A stretch of 64,000 nucleotides of DNA, from the NCBI RefSeq assembly GCF_028288185.1, contig NZ_JAQBOF010000019.1, positions 62,001 to 126,000 of the forward strand. Direction: 5' to 3'. How positions within the stretch are numbered: the stretch's first letter is position 1; each line of letters starts with the position of its first letter. This DNA comes from Mucilaginibacter sp. GTDB taxonomy: Bacteria > Bacteroidota > Bacteroidia > Sphingobacteriales > Sphingobacteriaceae. A program made the position numbers and the translations under genes. Positions 63,939 to 64,000 of this stretch are shown here, one piece after another. The notes under the pieces were generated by a model. The model searched no databases and had not been told where the DNA came from. It saw only the letters and a program-made list of their open reading frames with translations.

Positions 63939-64000
63939 TTATACCAATTTACTGCCGTTAGGTACCGGTTTATCAACGGCAGTTAATACAATATCACCGT
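63939..64000 (-). CDS. C-terminal end of a gene cut by the right window edge
   Basis: The minus strand reads GDIVLTAVDKPVPNGSKLV and then TAA at 63939-63941, one base before the SdpI-like ATG. Such tight spacing supports a real upstream gene in the same operon. Twenty residues are too few to name the family. Confidence 0.55.
   Translation of the reverse strand, partial: GDIVLTAVDKPVPNGSKLV

Overview
The window reads as a chromosomal segment of a Bacteroidota bacterium, most likely Sphingobacteriaceae (Mucilaginibacter/Pedobacter-like). This is inferred from the protein families (GH106, GH78, GH92, GH30, glutaminase/DUF4965, DUF2911, head-GIN, LytS/LytTR pair, CRY-DASH), the moderate GC content, the absence of clear Shine-Dalgarno sequences, and several TAnnTTTG-type promoter boxes. 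No phage, conjugative, CRISPR or rRNA/tRNA genes were seen.

Layout. 1-5.7 kb: divergent alpha-L-rhamnosidase-type genes (GH106, cut by the left edge, and GH78) around a 413-base gap with a structured, terminator-like element. 5.8-12.9 kb: a 5-oxoproline utilisation operon (pxpB-pxpC-pxpA, an Nramp-like permease lacking the metal-binding motif, and an M1 aminopeptidase), then an SGNH hydrolase. 12.9-23.2 kb: secreted carbohydrate-active genes on the minus strand (GH30, DUF4965 glutaminase-like, sialate O-acetylesterase, GH92), interrupted by a HAD phosphatase and a VOC protein. 23.3-30.2 kb: rpiA, GNAT, DUF2911/TPR, a LytS/LytTR two-component pair, MFS, VOC, and a DoxX-like gene broken by an in-frame TGA. 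30.2-34.8 kb: a PLP-centred amino-acid module (class V aminotransferase + GNAT, divergent MocR-type regulator, beta-eliminating dehydratase + RidA). 34.8-43.4 kb: ThuA, GDPD, ECF sigma factor, murB, a 1.2-kb repeat-rich gap holding one tiny secreted-protein gene, a Tat-type sugar isomerase, thrC and lpdA. 43.5-54.8 kb: a 5 x 21-residue repeat protein, a second M1 peptidase, a GSGD-repeat head-GIN protein, a putative outer-membrane protein, a GT39-type transferase, two DinB-fold proteins, an FAD protein, a 420-bp inverted-repeat element, Dabb, HAD and CRY-DASH. 55-64 kb: sucA, an SGNH lipoprotein gene, sucB, a ferredoxin-type reductase, an MDR dehydrogenase, superoxide dismutase, a TadA-like deaminase, an SdpI-like protein, and the tail of a gene cut by the right edge.

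The most distinctive observations are: a 420-bp MITE-like element with ~63-bp terminal inverted repeats that themselves fold; a second dispersed palindromic family with one long copy and several fragments; a 42-bp-period tandem repeat; a cluster of GTGAATCAC motifs upstream of the GH30 gene; the exact 21-residue pentad protein; the pxp-linked Nramp relative with DPGN replaced by TAQL; the SGNH lipoprotein gene wedged between sucA and sucB; and the DoxX nonsense codon. I saw no clear new multi-gene defence or mobile system; most of the window is ordinary metabolism.
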